Assembly: GCF_003463065.1 (NCBI RefSeq)
Contig: NZ_QSCM01000004.1
Location: forward strand, 229,780 to 286,754
Direction of reading: 5' to 3'
Origin: Blautia sp. OF03-15BH
Lineage (GTDB): Bacteria; Bacillota; Clostridia; Lachnospirales; Lachnospiraceae
Length of the DNA stretch: 56,975 nt
Within the stretch, counting starts at the first letter, position 1; the number at the start of each line of letters is the position of its first letter. Under the pieces are notes generated by a model. That model had not been told where the DNA came from and did no database searches. It was given only the letters and a program-made list of their open reading frames with translations. Made by a program: the position numbers and the translations under genes. Of this stretch, positions 17,121-26,003 are shown piece by piece.

Positions 17121-18161
17121 TTACTTCTCACACATCTTATAGATGGTATGGATCAGCTGTTCAGATTCTGCCCAGCCAAGACAGGGATCGGTAATGGATT
17201 TTCCATAAATATGCTCTCCCTGACCGATCTTCTGGTTTCCGGGCTCGATATAGCTTTCGATCATAACACCCTTGACCAGAGTTTTCAGTTCCTCATTGAC
17301 ATTCCGGCTGTGAAGCACCTCTTTGACGATACGGACCTGCTCGGCGTACTGCTTGTTGGAGTTGGAATGGTTGGCATCCACGATCACTGCCGGATTTTCC
17401 AGCTTACGCTCTTTATAGAGCTCCAGAAGAAGCTTCAGATCCTCGTAATGATAGTTGGGGATGCAGTTGCCATGCTTGTTTACCGCACCACGCAGAATGG
17501 TATGTGTCAGCGGATTTCCGGTAGTCTTCACTTCCCAGTCACGGTAAATGAAGGTATGTCCATGCTGCGCCGCAACTACGGAATTCAGCATAACAGAAAG
17601 ATCGCCGCTGGTGGGATTCTTCATTCCTGCAGGAACATCCATGCCACTGACTACCAGACGATGCTGCTGGTTTTCGACAGAACGGGCTCCGATCGCAACA
17701 TAAGAAAGGATATCGGAAAGGTAGCGCCAGTTTTCCGGATAAAGCATCTCATCTGCTGCCGTAAGGCCTGTTTCCTCAATGGCACGCATGTGCAGCTTAC
17801 GGATGGCTACCAGACCTGCCAGCACATCCGGTTTTTTCTCCGGATCCGGCTGATGGAGAAGTCCCTTATATCCTTCACCGGTCGTTCTCGGTTTATTTGT
17901 ATAAATACGCGGGATCAGAAGAAGACGGTCGCCTACCTGGTCCTGAACTTTTGCCAGTCTTCCCACATAATCACATACAGAATCCTCATTATCTGCAGAG
18001 CAGGGTCCGATGATCACCAGAAAACGATCGGACTTTCCTGTAAATATATCTTTGATCTCCTGATCTCTCTCTGCTTTTACGCGAGCGATCTTTTCTGTGA
18101 TCGGATACTGAAGGCGAATCTCCTCCGGAGTAGGAAGTTTTGTCACAAATTCAAAGCTCAT
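17121..18161 (-). CDS. aroF: 3-deoxy-7-phosphoheptulonate synthase (DAHP synthase)
   Basis: The 346-residue class I DAHP synthase condenses phosphoenolpyruvate and erythrose 4-phosphate, the first step of the shikimate pathway. Family motifs are IGPCSADNED (PEP/metal), PRTTGEGYKGL, the GARSVENQQHR segment and IVDANHSNSNK. The longest frame extends 71 codons upstream through the promoter, but the ATG at 18161 has AGGAG seven bases before it and gives the normal length. It stands alone between its own promoter and terminator, with no other aro genes nearby. Confidence 0.93.
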   Translation of the reverse strand: MSFEFVTKLPTPEEIRLQYPITEKIARVKAERDQEIKDIFTGKSDRFLVIIGPCSADNEDSVCDYVGRLAKVQDQVGDRLLLIPRIYTNKPRTTGEGYKGLLHQPDPEKKPDVLAGLVAIRKLHMRAIEETGLTAADEMLYPENWRYLSDILSYVAIGARSVENQQHRLVVSGMDVPAGMKNPTSGDLSVMLNSVVAAQHGHTFIYRDWEVKTTGNPLTHTILRGAVNKHGNCIPNYHYEDLKLLLELYKERKLENPAVIVDANHSNSNKQYAEQVRIVKEVLHSRNVNEELKTLVKGVMIESYIEPGNQKIGQGEHIYGKSITDPCLGWAESEQLIHTIYKMCEK

Positions 18162-18227
18162 AATCATTCTCCTCTTTATCTTAAGATACTCGTAACCGTT
18201 CATCCTTTCACAGGCACGGACCAAAAT

Positions 18228-18302
18228 ACCTTGCAATGCAGTGATTTCTGAACAGCTACAGATATTTTTAACTATACGTCTTTTTATGCATTCCTGCAAG
18301 GT
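18228..18302 (-). promoter_or_regulatory. aroF promoter flanked by inverted-repeat arms
   Basis: The promoter is TTGCAG (18294-18299), 17 bases, then TATAGT (18271-18276). Two facing arms surround it: ACCTTGCA-GG-AATGCA at 18287-18302 overlaps the -35 box, and TGCATTGCAAGGT at 18228-18240 lies in the leader. The outer eight bases of each arm are perfect complements. This could be a two-site operator or a leader structure. Confidence 0.55.
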
Positions 18303-18334
18303 TTTTTTTACTTTTGAAAAAACTTCCCTGCATA

Positions 18335-18368
18335 AAAGCAGAGCCGGAAGTTTTGCTTCTTCCGGCTC
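18335..18368 (-). terminator. Terminator after lacZ
   Basis: A 10-bp perfect stem (GAGCCGGAAG with CTTCCGGCTC) and 8-base loop with a short T tract on the minus strand, immediately past the lacZ stop. Confidence 0.85.
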
Positions 18369-18376
18369 CGCCATTT

Positions 18377-21300
18377 TCAGATCCCCTTAAAGGTAAAAGT
18401 GAATGTCATCTTTTCTTTTGTATCCAGAAGGTATTCCGGATGCGTCTTTGCACCCCAGCTGTCATCTCCGCCAACGCCCATCTGCTCTTTGGATACCCGT
18501 ACCACGGTGTAATGTACCTCGGGCAGTTCGAAGGGATGCATGGCATTCTCTACCTCGTGCGGTGTATAGGGAAGGGCAGAAAACTCGATCTGGTCTCCGG
18601 TAAAGAGCATTCCTCTGCCTTTTCTGTCTGTCACGGAAGCCCAGCGCACACCCACCTTGTTCCCACACTCCTGAGGAACCAGATATTTCGCCATATTATC
18701 GGCCACCAGGTTCTTATAAACACCCAGTTTCGCCCCATGCATACGGTCTACATAGGTTTCTGACGGTCCATAGCCATACCAGGTTACATGATCATAATCC
18801 GCATCAAACTTGAAGATCACTCCAAATTCCGGCATATCGCCAAGCTCCTTCACCGGATCATACGAAAGTGTCGTCTGAATGCTTCCATCACCAAATACCC
18901 GATAAGCCAGTTCACATTCTGCTGCCGGTGTTGTCGGCATCACATAGGTAAAGGTGATCTCCGCCCAGTCATCGGTCACTTCGATCTTTGGTATCCTGGC
19001 TCCCGGATAATGACCACCGGTGGGATACTTATGAGAGAGATAGAGAGAAGCGATCTTCCACTGGGCATACCGCATGGGCATCAGGTTTCCGCAGTCATTA
19101 TCGGTAGGCGCCCGCCAGAAGTTGGGCTTCGGGATCATTTCGATCATCTCCACGCCGCCGTACCGGTAGGAAACCAGACCGCCGTTCAGATAAGAGAACA
19201 GTACGTCAAAATTCTCTCCCTTTACGCCAAAATCATGAAGAGAGCGGACCACACGGAATTTCGGAGTTTTCTTTGCTTCCTCCACGGCTTCTGCTTTATA
19301 AACCGTCTGTCCGAAAGCCACTTCATGACCTCTTTCAGCCCAGATCGTATCCTCTTTGAGGCGGAAAGAAACAGTAATGACATACTCCCCGGGAAGTGTC
19401 TGTTCTTTCACCGGAAGTTCATACGTTTCCTCAGAAAGGGGAGCCACATGCGTTGCCAGCACTTTCTTTTCCAGAAGCTTTCCTTCTTTTTCCACCGTTA
19501 CCACACAGTCAAAATCCTCTGTATTCACAAAGAGATTCTTATTGATGACACGGACATTCTTTTTATCTACGATCGCAGAAATGTTCTGATAATTGAACTT
19601 TACTTCCTGCATCTTCGGAGATTCTCCCCGCTCGCCACCATAGGCAATCCCGTTTCCGCTGAAATTATAATCGGTCGGCCGTTCGCCAAAGTCTCCGCCG
19701 TAAGCCTGGAATTCTTTTCCATACCGGTCCTTCTTATAGATGGACTGATCGATGTAATCCCAGATGAAACCACCCTGATAGGAAGGTTCTGTATCTGTCA
19801 AATCTGTATATTTATGCATGCCTCCACAGGAATTTCCCATCGCATGTGTGTACTCACAGCAGATGAACGGTTTACTTCTGTCATTTTCCAGAAATTTCTT
19901 GATATCTTCCGCGGAGGTGTACATCTGGCTTTCCATATCGCTGGTATCGTTGAAACGGCGGTCATTGAAGACGCCCTCATAATGAACCAGACGGGTCGGA
20001 TCCAGTTTCCGGAAGAGTTCAGACATCTTATAGATGACCTCTCCGCCGAAGGATTCGTTTCCGCAGGACCAGATCAGGATAGCCGGATGGTTCTTATCCC
20101 GCTGATAAGTGGAATTGATGCGGTCCAGAAGCAGGCCTTCCCATTCCGGTTTGTTGTCCGGAACCACACCGGTGTAGTCTTTGCTCTGTCCTACCGTATC
20201 CCAGGTTCCATGCGTCTCCATATTATTTTCGGCTATCAGATAAATACCAAATTCATCACAGAGTTCATAGATTCCCACCGCATCCGGATAATGGCAGGTA
20301 CGGATCGCATTGATATTGTTCCGTTTCATAGTGGTCAGATCCCGGATCAGTTCTTCCCTGGAAACATTCCGTCCTGTAACTGAACTGAATTCATGACGGT
20401 TCACGCCCTTGAAGACAATTCGTTTTCCATTCAGAGTCATAATGGAATCCTTCATCTCGAAACGGCGAAAGCCAACTCTCTGAGGAATCACTTCCGTGAT
20501 CTTTCCTTCTGTATCCATAACCTCGATAAGCAGGTCGTAAAGATTGGGTTCCTCTGCGCTCCAGAGCAGCGGATTTTCCATCTTCATCACATAAGCTTTT
20601 CCGCTCTCCAGCGCATCCTCAAGAGTTGCCTCCTCTTTTCCTTCTCTGGAAAGAGTGAAACGAACCTTTCCGGCAGCTGTGGCTTTCAGCTCCACGGTGA
20701 GATCTGCCTTCGTAAAGGTATCGTCCAGAAACGTACGGATCGTCAGATCCTCCACATGGACCTCCGGAATCGCATAGAGATAAACGTCACGGTAGATACC
20801 GGAGAACCGGAAGAAATCCTGATCCTCACACCAGCTTCCGCTGGTCCATTTGAAGACCTGGGCTGCCAGCTTGTTTTCCCCTTCTTTCAGATAAGGTGTC
20901 AGTTCAAACTCTGACGGGGTAAAGCTGTCTTCGCTGTAGCCTACAAAGTTTCCGTTAAGCCAGAGTGCCAGTCCGCTCTCTGCTCCCTGAAAAGAAATGA
21001 AAATTTTCTTTCCCTGCATGGATGCGGGTACTTCAAAATATTTCACATAGCTTGCCACAGGGTTAAATTCTTCTGGTATTTCACCCGGTTTTACCTCTTC
21101 TCTACCTTCCCAGGGATACTGGACATTGGCATATTGCGGTTTATCATAGCCCTCCAGCTGAATATGAGCCGGAACACGGATATCATCCCATGACTTACAG
21201 CAATACGCTTCGCTTTCAAAACCCGGGATCGTGCTCTGATAATTTTTTGCATAATGGAATTTCCAGATTCCGTTCAGGCTATAGCGAAATTCCTCTTTCT

Positions 21301-21412
21301 CCTGCTCCATAGCCTCCACAGAACAAAAATAATGGTGATCCGAATGGGCAGCAACACAGTTTTCGCTGAAATAAGTCGGATCCTTTATCTTCTCGTAATG
21401 AAATTCACTCAT
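18377..21412 (-). CDS. lacZ: Beta-galactosidase, glycoside hydrolase family 2
   Basis: A 1011-residue LacZ-type enzyme that hydrolyses lactose and related beta-galactosides in the cytoplasm; there is no signal peptide. In order: the GH2 sugar-binding domain (HIQLEGYDKPQYANVQYPW), Ig-like domain, and the TIM barrel with acid/base Glu453 in SCGNES and nucleophile Glu520 in CCEYTHAMGNS, then the Bgal small-chain domain with the usual LacZ C-terminal layout. The start follows AAGGAGG. It is the last gene of the sugar uptake module, separated from the permease gene by a hairpin terminator, so read-through probably sets its level. Confidence 0.95.
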   Translation of the reverse strand: MSEFHYEKIKDPTYFSENCVAAHSDHHYFCSVEAMEQEKEEFRYSLNGIWKFHYAKNYQSTIPGFESEAYCCKSWDDIRVPAHIQLEGYDKPQYANVQYPWEGREEVKPGEIPEEFNPVASYVKYFEVPASMQGKKIFISFQGAESGLALWLNGNFVGYSEDSFTPSEFELTPYLKEGENKLAAQVFKWTSGSWCEDQDFFRFSGIYRDVYLYAIPEVHVEDLTIRTFLDDTFTKADLTVELKATAAGKVRFTLSREGKEEATLEDALESGKAYVMKMENPLLWSAEEPNLYDLLIEVMDTEGKITEVIPQRVGFRRFEMKDSIMTLNGKRIVFKGVNRHEFSSVTGRNVSREELIRDLTTMKRNNINAIRTCHYPDAVGIYELCDEFGIYLIAENNMETHGTWDTVGQSKDYTGVVPDNKPEWEGLLLDRINSTYQRDKNHPAILIWSCGNESFGGEVIYKMSELFRKLDPTRLVHYEGVFNDRRFNDTSDMESQMYTSAEDIKKFLENDRSKPFICCEYTHAMGNSCGGMHKYTDLTDTEPSYQGGFIWDYIDQSIYKKDRYGKEFQAYGGDFGERPTDYNFSGNGIAYGGERGESPKMQEVKFNYQNISAIVDKKNVRVINKNLFVNTEDFDCVVTVEKEGKLLEKKVLATHVAPLSEETYELPVKEQTLPGEYVITVSFRLKEDTIWAERGHEVAFGQTVYKAEAVEEAKKTPKFRVVRSLHDFGVKGENFDVLFSYLNGGLVSYRYGGVEMIEMIPKPNFWRAPTDNDCGNLMPMRYAQWKIASLYLSHKYPTGGHYPGARIPKIEVTDDWAEITFTYVMPTTPAAECELAYRVFGDGSIQTTLSYDPVKELGDMPEFGVIFKFDADYDHVTWYGYGPSETYVDRMHGAKLGVYKNLVADNMAKYLVPQECGNKVGVRWASVTDRKGRGMLFTGDQIEFSALPYTPHEVENAMHPFELPEVHYTVVRVSKEQMGVGGDDSWGAKTHPEYLLDTKEKMTFTFTFKGI

Positions 21413-21439
21413 GTCTTTTTACCTCCTTATCTATCATGG

Positions 21440-21479
21440 AAAAAGAGGCGGATATCCTTTCAATACCCGCCTTTTTTTG
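21440..21479 (-). terminator. Hairpin between permease gene and lacZ
   Basis: A GC-rich stem (AGGCGG-TAT with ATA-CCGCCT) followed on the minus strand by CTCTTTTT. It lies between two genes of one module and would act as a partial terminator. Confidence 0.75.
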
Positions 21480-21485
21480 GTACCT

Positions 21486-22292
21486 TTATTTAACTGCGCC
21501 GGTAATACCTTCTGCAAAGCTCTTCTGGAAGAAGAAGAAAATAACAACCGTCGGGATCGTACAGATCAGTACACCGAGCATCAGCATACCATAGTCAACC
21601 ACGTATCCGCTCAGCAGGTTGGCAACCAGCATCGGCATGGTAATGGAGCTGTTGGTCTGCAGAATAACTTTCGGCCACATATAGTTGTTCCATGCGTTCA
21701 TGAAAGTGATAATCAGAGCTGCTGCGTATGTAGATTTCATAGTTGGAATGAACATGCGGAAAAAGATTCCAATCTCACTCAGACCATCCAGACGGGCCGC
21801 TTCTATGATATCATGCGGGAAAGACCGGGATGCCTGACGGAACATCATGATCATGAAGGGGGTCGAGATGGACGGAAGCATAAAAGCCGCCATCGTGTTG
21901 ACCATCTTCAACTTGGAAAACATCCGGAACAGCGGGATCATGATCGCTGCAAAAGGAACCATCATCGCTGTCAGCAGAATAGCAAATACGATATCTTTTC
22001 CTTTGTCATGATAGATTTCAAAACCGTAACCGGCCAGGGAGCAGACCAGCAGACAGATCAGAGTCAGCACGGTCGCATTCCGGAAGGAATTCCAGAGTGC
22101 ACGGGAAAGATCCTGATTCGCGATCAGTGTCTTAAAATTCTCTACAAGATAAGTACCCGGAATCAGTTTTCCTCTGGATACATCCACGCTCTTGTTTGTA
22201 GCCGCACACGCCATGTAGTACAGCGGGAAAACGGAAAACAACGAACAAATGGTCAGAAAAATATACATTGCCGCTTTTTTGCCTTTATTCAT
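21486..22292 (-). CDS. Carbohydrate ABC transporter permease (MalG type)
   Basis: A 268-residue inner-membrane permease of the CUT1 sugar-transporter family, with about six membrane segments and the cytoplasmic EAA loop EAARLDGLSEIGIFFRMFIP, which docks the ATPase. It overlaps the MalF-type gene by four bases (ATGA), indicating translational coupling. With that protein it forms the pore for the sugar delivered by the binding protein. The adjacent lacZ points to lactose or another galactoside. No ATPase gene is nearby, so a shared MsiK-like ATPase elsewhere is assumed. Confidence 0.92.
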   Translation of the reverse strand: MNKGKKAAMYIFLTICSLFSVFPLYYMACAATNKSVDVSRGKLIPGTYLVENFKTLIANQDLSRALWNSFRNATVLTLICLLVCSLAGYGFEIYHDKGKDIVFAILLTAMMVPFAAIMIPLFRMFSKLKMVNTMAAFMLPSISTPFMIMMFRQASRSFPHDIIEAARLDGLSEIGIFFRMFIPTMKSTYAAALIITFMNAWNNYMWPKVILQTNSSITMPMLVANLLSGYVVDYGMLMLGVLICTIPTVVIFFFFQKSFAEGITGAVK

Positions 22293-23170
22293 CGTTCATC
22301 ACCTACTTTCATCTGGATCAGGGCCAGGACAGCCACCATTACAAGGATCACGATGGACATTGCTGCCGCATAACCGAAGTTCGGGCTCTGTACAAAGGAT
22401 GTATTATAAATATAATGGGACATGGTCATCGTTGATTTACCAGGTCCGCCGTTGGTCAGGTTCAAAGACTCATCAAACAGCTGCAGGGTACCATTGGTAG
22501 AAGTAATGGTCGTCAAAAGGATCGTTGGCTTCAGCAGCGGAATGGTGATCTTAAAGAGGATCTGTCGCGGGGTCGCACCGTCGATCCTTGCCGCCTCGTA
22601 AACAGAGTATTCAATATTCTGGAGGCCTGACAGATAGAATACCATATTGTATCCGGTCCATCTCCAGATCAGGGCAATGATGATTACCGCTCTTGCTGTC
22701 CACGCATTGGAAAACCACATGATCGGGTTTGCTCCGACAGCACGAAGAACTGTATTTACGAAACCGTCATTGGCAAACAGGGAACGGAAAATCATGGAGT
22801 AGGATACCAGAGAAGTCGCACAGGGAAGAAAAATACAGGTTCTCCAGAGTCCCTTGAAACGAAGGTCTTTGTTATTCAGGATCGATGCCAGGATCAAAGC
22901 CAGTGTCAGCATGATCGGCACCTGAATGATCAGATAAAAGAATGTATTGAACAGTGTCCCTTTAAATGTCGGGTCTTTCAGGATTCGGGCATAGTTTGAA
23001 AAACCATTAAATTTCAGATTAACGCCCAGTCCGCTTTTCAGTGACAGAATAAACGCCTGGATCATCGGATAAAAGCTTGTCCAACAGATCAGAATCACAC
23101 CAATGGAGAGAAACGCCCAGCCTGTCAGGTTATGCCTTCTTTCCAATGTCATTTTTCTCTTTTTTTGCAT
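22289..23170 (-). CDS. Carbohydrate ABC transporter permease (MalF type)
   Basis: A 293-residue CUT1 permease with about six membrane segments and the EAA loop EAARIDGATPRQILFKITIP. The ATG at 23170 follows AAGG by eight bases; the longer frame would reach back into the preceding hairpin. It partners the MalG-type protein downstream. It lies about 115 bases after the binding-protein gene with a terminator-like hairpin between, so it is probably made at lower levels than the binding protein. Confidence 0.92.
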   Translation of the reverse strand: MQKKRKMTLERRHNLTGWAFLSIGVILICWTSFYPMIQAFILSLKSGLGVNLKFNGFSNYARILKDPTFKGTLFNTFFYLIIQVPIMLTLALILASILNNKDLRFKGLWRTCIFLPCATSLVSYSMIFRSLFANDGFVNTVLRAVGANPIMWFSNAWTARAVIIIALIWRWTGYNMVFYLSGLQNIEYSVYEAARIDGATPRQILFKITIPLLKPTILLTTITSTNGTLQLFDESLNLTNGGPGKSTMTMSHYIYNTSFVQSPNFGYAAAMSIVILVMVAVLALIQMKVGDER

Positions 23171-23194
23171 GAAGCATACCTTCCCTTCTTTATA

Positions 23195-23249
23195 TGGAAA
23201 AAGGTCTGCCTGCTGTTCTGCCTCGAACAACAGTCACAGACCTTTTCCA
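23195..23249 (-). terminator. Partial terminator between binding-protein and permease genes
   Basis: A long stem (GGAAAAGGTCTG with CAGACCTTTTTCC) with an inner CTGTTGTTC...GAACAGCAG stem. The short T run sits within the 3' arm. Such hairpins after binding-protein genes favour high binding-protein expression. Confidence 0.7.
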
Positions 23250-23286
23250 TTTATCTTACCTTACTGTTTCTTTTTCAGCGGAAACA

Positions 23287-24573
23287 TTAAGCACCCATGG
23301 TGAATTCCAGAGTTTCCTGTGCGGTCTGGAGTTCAGAATCCACATCTGCACCAGTCTGGGTAATGTTGGAAAGTGCGATACCTACCGCATCACGGGCGTC
23401 ATAGTAGAATGCGCCGGTGGTGTTGGACGGAGTCTTGGTTGCGAAATCAACAATCTTAGCATAGATCGTATCGCCGCCGTAGAAGTCAACCGGTACGTTG
23501 TATGCGTCAGATTCTCCAGCCGGAGCCCAGGTTGCCAGAGCGCCTTTGGAAATGATATCATCATAAAGCTCTGTGCTGCCTGCGAAGGTAGCCTTCAGGA
23601 AATCAACAGCCAGTTCTGTCTTTGCGCAGTTGGAAGAGATTGCCCAGGAGGAACCACCGTTGTTGGAGTAGTTGGTAGCGCTATCTACATCATCCAGTCT
23701 CGGCATATTTGTGATTGCCCATTTACCGGACTGATCCTCTGCTGCCTGAATGGAAGCCAGAATCCAGCATCCGTTGAAGGTGCTTGCTACGGTGGAGCTG
23801 TTCAGAGAAGAAATGTACTGATCCCAGTCGGTAACCTCTACCAAAGTACCATCTGCAACCATCTGTGCATAGATCTCAACACATTTTTTCAGGACCTCAT
23901 TGTCAGCAATATTGCCTGTTCCGTCTTCGTTGAAGAGGGAAGCTCCACAGGACTGAAGCATCATCATGATCACATCCGGGGAACCTGCCTGAGCGGTCAG
24001 CATCGGAAGACCGGTCTTTTCAAGAACCACCTTTGCCTTTTCCATGTAATCAGACCAGGTAATGTCTGTAAAATCATCTACGGTATAACCAGCCTGCTCG
24101 ATCAAATCTGTACGAACTGCATTCACAACTGCACCATTGTCAAACGGAACACCGTAATTTACGCCATCCAGTGTGGAATAAGCAACCTTTGCCTCAGAGA
24201 ACTGAGAGAAATCGATTCCGGAATCGGTCAGATCGGTGAAAACGTCCGGGTAGAACGTTGCATATTTCTGGAAGGAGTTATCCTGCATCAGGAAGATGTC
24301 CGGAAGAGTACTCAGGTCACCTGCATTCACTGCTGTGGTGATCTTTGCCTCAATCGCATCGGATTTGATCTCTGTAACCTCTACTTTAAAGCCCTCATGG
24401 TCTTTTGCATAGATTTCTGCTGCTTTGTTGATTGCATAGATGTTAAAGTTCGGATCCCAGGTCCATACGGTCAGTGTGTTGTCATCCTCGCTTGCAGCCG
24501 CCGGAAGAACAGCCCCCATAGAAAGTACCATTGCGCCTGCCAGCATACATGCCATTGCCTTTTTCAGTTTCAT
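23287..24573 (-). CDS. Sugar ABC transporter substrate-binding protein
   Basis: A 428-residue family 1 extracellular solute-binding protein. The mature part begins about SEDDNTLTVWTWDPNFNIY and has the usual two-lobe sequence style. It captures the sugar for the downstream permeases. The ATG at 24573 follows GGAGG by nine bases. Oddity: the signal peptide ends GAVLPAAA-S and has no lipobox cysteine, although most Gram-positive homologues are lipoproteins. A cysteine at residue 9 lies inside the hydrophobic region and is not a lipobox. How it stays near the cell is unclear. Confidence 0.9.
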   Translation of the reverse strand: MKLKKAMACMLAGAMVLSMGAVLPAAASEDDNTLTVWTWDPNFNIYAINKAAEIYAKDHEGFKVEVTEIKSDAIEAKITTAVNAGDLSTLPDIFLMQDNSFQKYATFYPDVFTDLTDSGIDFSQFSEAKVAYSTLDGVNYGVPFDNGAVVNAVRTDLIEQAGYTVDDFTDITWSDYMEKAKVVLEKTGLPMLTAQAGSPDVIMMMLQSCGASLFNEDGTGNIADNEVLKKCVEIYAQMVADGTLVEVTDWDQYISSLNSSTVASTFNGCWILASIQAAEDQSGKWAITNMPRLDDVDSATNYSNNGGSSWAISSNCAKTELAVDFLKATFAGSTELYDDIISKGALATWAPAGESDAYNVPVDFYGGDTIYAKIVDFATKTPSNTTGAFYYDARDAVGIALSNITQTGADVDSELQTAQETLEFTMGA

Positions 24574-24690
24574 ACTGCACATCCTCCTTTAATGTTTTGT
24601 ACATTTTCACCAGCCTTCGACTTTTTTCGTCTCAAAACATTTGAACATCTTGTATAGTTTTGAGCCTTTTATTCTGGCGAATATGTTAGT

Positions 24691-24729
24691 ATTGTACTCT
24701 ATATCTTTTTCCTGCGGTGAGCATTTTCA
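24691..24729 (-). promoter_or_regulatory. Likely activator-dependent promoter of the sugar operon
   Basis: In the 320-base gap upstream of the binding-protein gene, TACAAT (24691-24696) is a fair -10 box but the matching -35 position is poor, as for AraC-activated promoters. A cre-like TGAAAATGCTCACC (24716-24729) overlaps the -35 position and matches 11 of 14 consensus positions for CcpA. The rest of the gap is A/T-rich without other clear signals. Confidence 0.35.
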
Positions 24730-24796
24730 ACCAAAAATAATGCATTTTTTATCTTTTTTATATTTATATCCTTTCTGTTTTATATATTATAGACAA

Positions 24797-24834
24797 TAAA
24801 AAGCTCCCCTTTTTCCTGCTAAGGAGAGCTTTTT
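24797..24834 (-). terminator. Terminator after the AraC-family gene
   Basis: Stem AAAAAGCTC-TCC with GGG-GAGCTTTTT, followed by a T-rich stretch on the minus strand, 58 bases past the regulator stop. It separates the regulator from the sugar operon. Confidence 0.75.
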
Positions 24835-24892
24835 GAACAAAGAAACCATCAAATACTTGGTTTTTTTATCCTATATTGCAGATAAAACTTCT

Positions 24893-25831
24893 CTAAAAAA
24901 GTATTTTCTGTCCTTTTCCTCTGCTTTTCCTCCAGGCATGTGGCGAAGTGCTGAGAAAACGTCCAAAATTCCGGTTGAATGTGGACATGGATACAAATCC
25001 GGTTTTCACAGCGATTTCCTCCAGAGAAGCATTGGTATCCAGCATCAGCCGGCAGGCTTCACGGATCCGAACCTTATTCACATATTCCATCGGCGTCATC
25101 TGCATGTTCTTTTGAAAAAGGCGGCGAAAATGCGTTTCACTCAGGCCACAGACAGCAGCCAGATCTCCTGCATGAAGAGGCTCTCTGTAGTGCTCTTCCA
25201 CATATCGCAGAGCCGCCTCCACCTGCCTGATCTCTTCTTTCCAGAGATTTTTCCCGACGACCGGAAGTCTTTTATCTGAAACCAGAGAATCAGCCGCTTC
25301 TCCATCCAGCCGGGCGATCTCCATAAGAAAAGCCAGAAGATAACCTTTTACGCTCTCCTGATAGAACTCGCCTTTTCCTTTCATTTCCCGCAGGATCTCC
25401 TGCACCAGATCTCCAAGTACCGGATTCTTTTCATAGGTGAGAAGTCTTGCTCCTCTGTTGATCCTCCTGCAGATCTCTTCCACCAGACGGTTCCTTCCCG
25501 GATAAAGATCCAGCAGAAACCGTTCCATATCAACAAAGAGAAACTCCCAATAGTCCAACCCTCCCTCTTCCCCTTGAATGGCATGAGGACAGTTTTTCGG
25601 TATTAGCGTAAGTATCTGTGGAAAATAAGGGAGTTCTCCGTTTTCCAACCGGATCACACCCTCTCCCTCGTAGCAGTAGCCCACCTCCAGATGATTGTGA
25701 AAATGAAGACTTTCTCCCTCCGAACCATATTTCCGTTTCCATTCCGCTCCATAAAGTGCCAGCAGATAATTCTCCCTTGGAATATCATAAAAGCGAAAAA
25801 AAATCTTATCCATTGCTTTTTTCTTCGTCAT
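24893..25831 (-). CDS. AraC-family transcriptional regulator
   Basis: A 312-residue regulator with an N-terminal cupin sugar-sensing domain (LHFHNHLEVGYCYEGEGVIRL, about 40-60) and a C-terminal double helix-turn-helix (VEEHYREPLHAGDLAAVCGLS; LEEIAVKTGFVSMSTFNRNF). It most likely activates the binding-protein/permease/lacZ operon just downstream in response to a galactoside. The ATG at 25831 lies five bases after GGGAG. It has its own promoter and terminator. Confidence 0.9.
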   Translation of the reverse strand: MTKKKAMDKIFFRFYDIPRENYLLALYGAEWKRKYGSEGESLHFHNHLEVGYCYEGEGVIRLENGELPYFPQILTLIPKNCPHAIQGEEGGLDYWEFLFVDMERFLLDLYPGRNRLVEEICRRINRGARLLTYEKNPVLGDLVQEILREMKGKGEFYQESVKGYLLAFLMEIARLDGEAADSLVSDKRLPVVGKNLWKEEIRQVEAALRYVEEHYREPLHAGDLAAVCGLSETHFRRLFQKNMQMTPMEYVNKVRIREACRLMLDTNASLEEIAVKTGFVSMSTFNRNFGRFLSTSPHAWRKSRGKGQKILF

Positions 25832-25867
25832 ATTCTCTCCCTGATCTGTCATATCTTTTCTGCCCTT

Positions 25868-25896
25868 ATCATACCAGTTTTCATATCTTTTTTGAA
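25868..25896 (-). promoter_or_regulatory. Promoter of the AraC-family gene
   Basis: TTCAAA and TATGAT spaced by 17 bases, about 40 bases upstream of the regulator start. Confidence 0.5.
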
Positions 25897-25932
25897 GCCT
25901 TATCGCATTTTTTCTTTGAAGTCACAGACCTT

Positions 25933-25961
25933 TTGACACTGCAATCATAATGTGATAGGAT
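25933..25961 (+). promoter_or_regulatory. Promoter of the precorrin-2 dehydrogenase gene
   Basis: A perfect TTGACA, then 17 bases and TAGGAT, about 43 bases upstream of the start. It is divergent from the AraC gene. Confidence 0.6.
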
Positions 25962-26003
25962 AATAAAATGATGTTGGCGTAAACGTCCAAAGGAGGAATA
26001 TTT

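Noticed and set aside
18788..20383. A 531-codon plus-strand frame
   Set aside because: Antisense shadow of lacZ; the lacZ frame has the full catalytic motifs and length.
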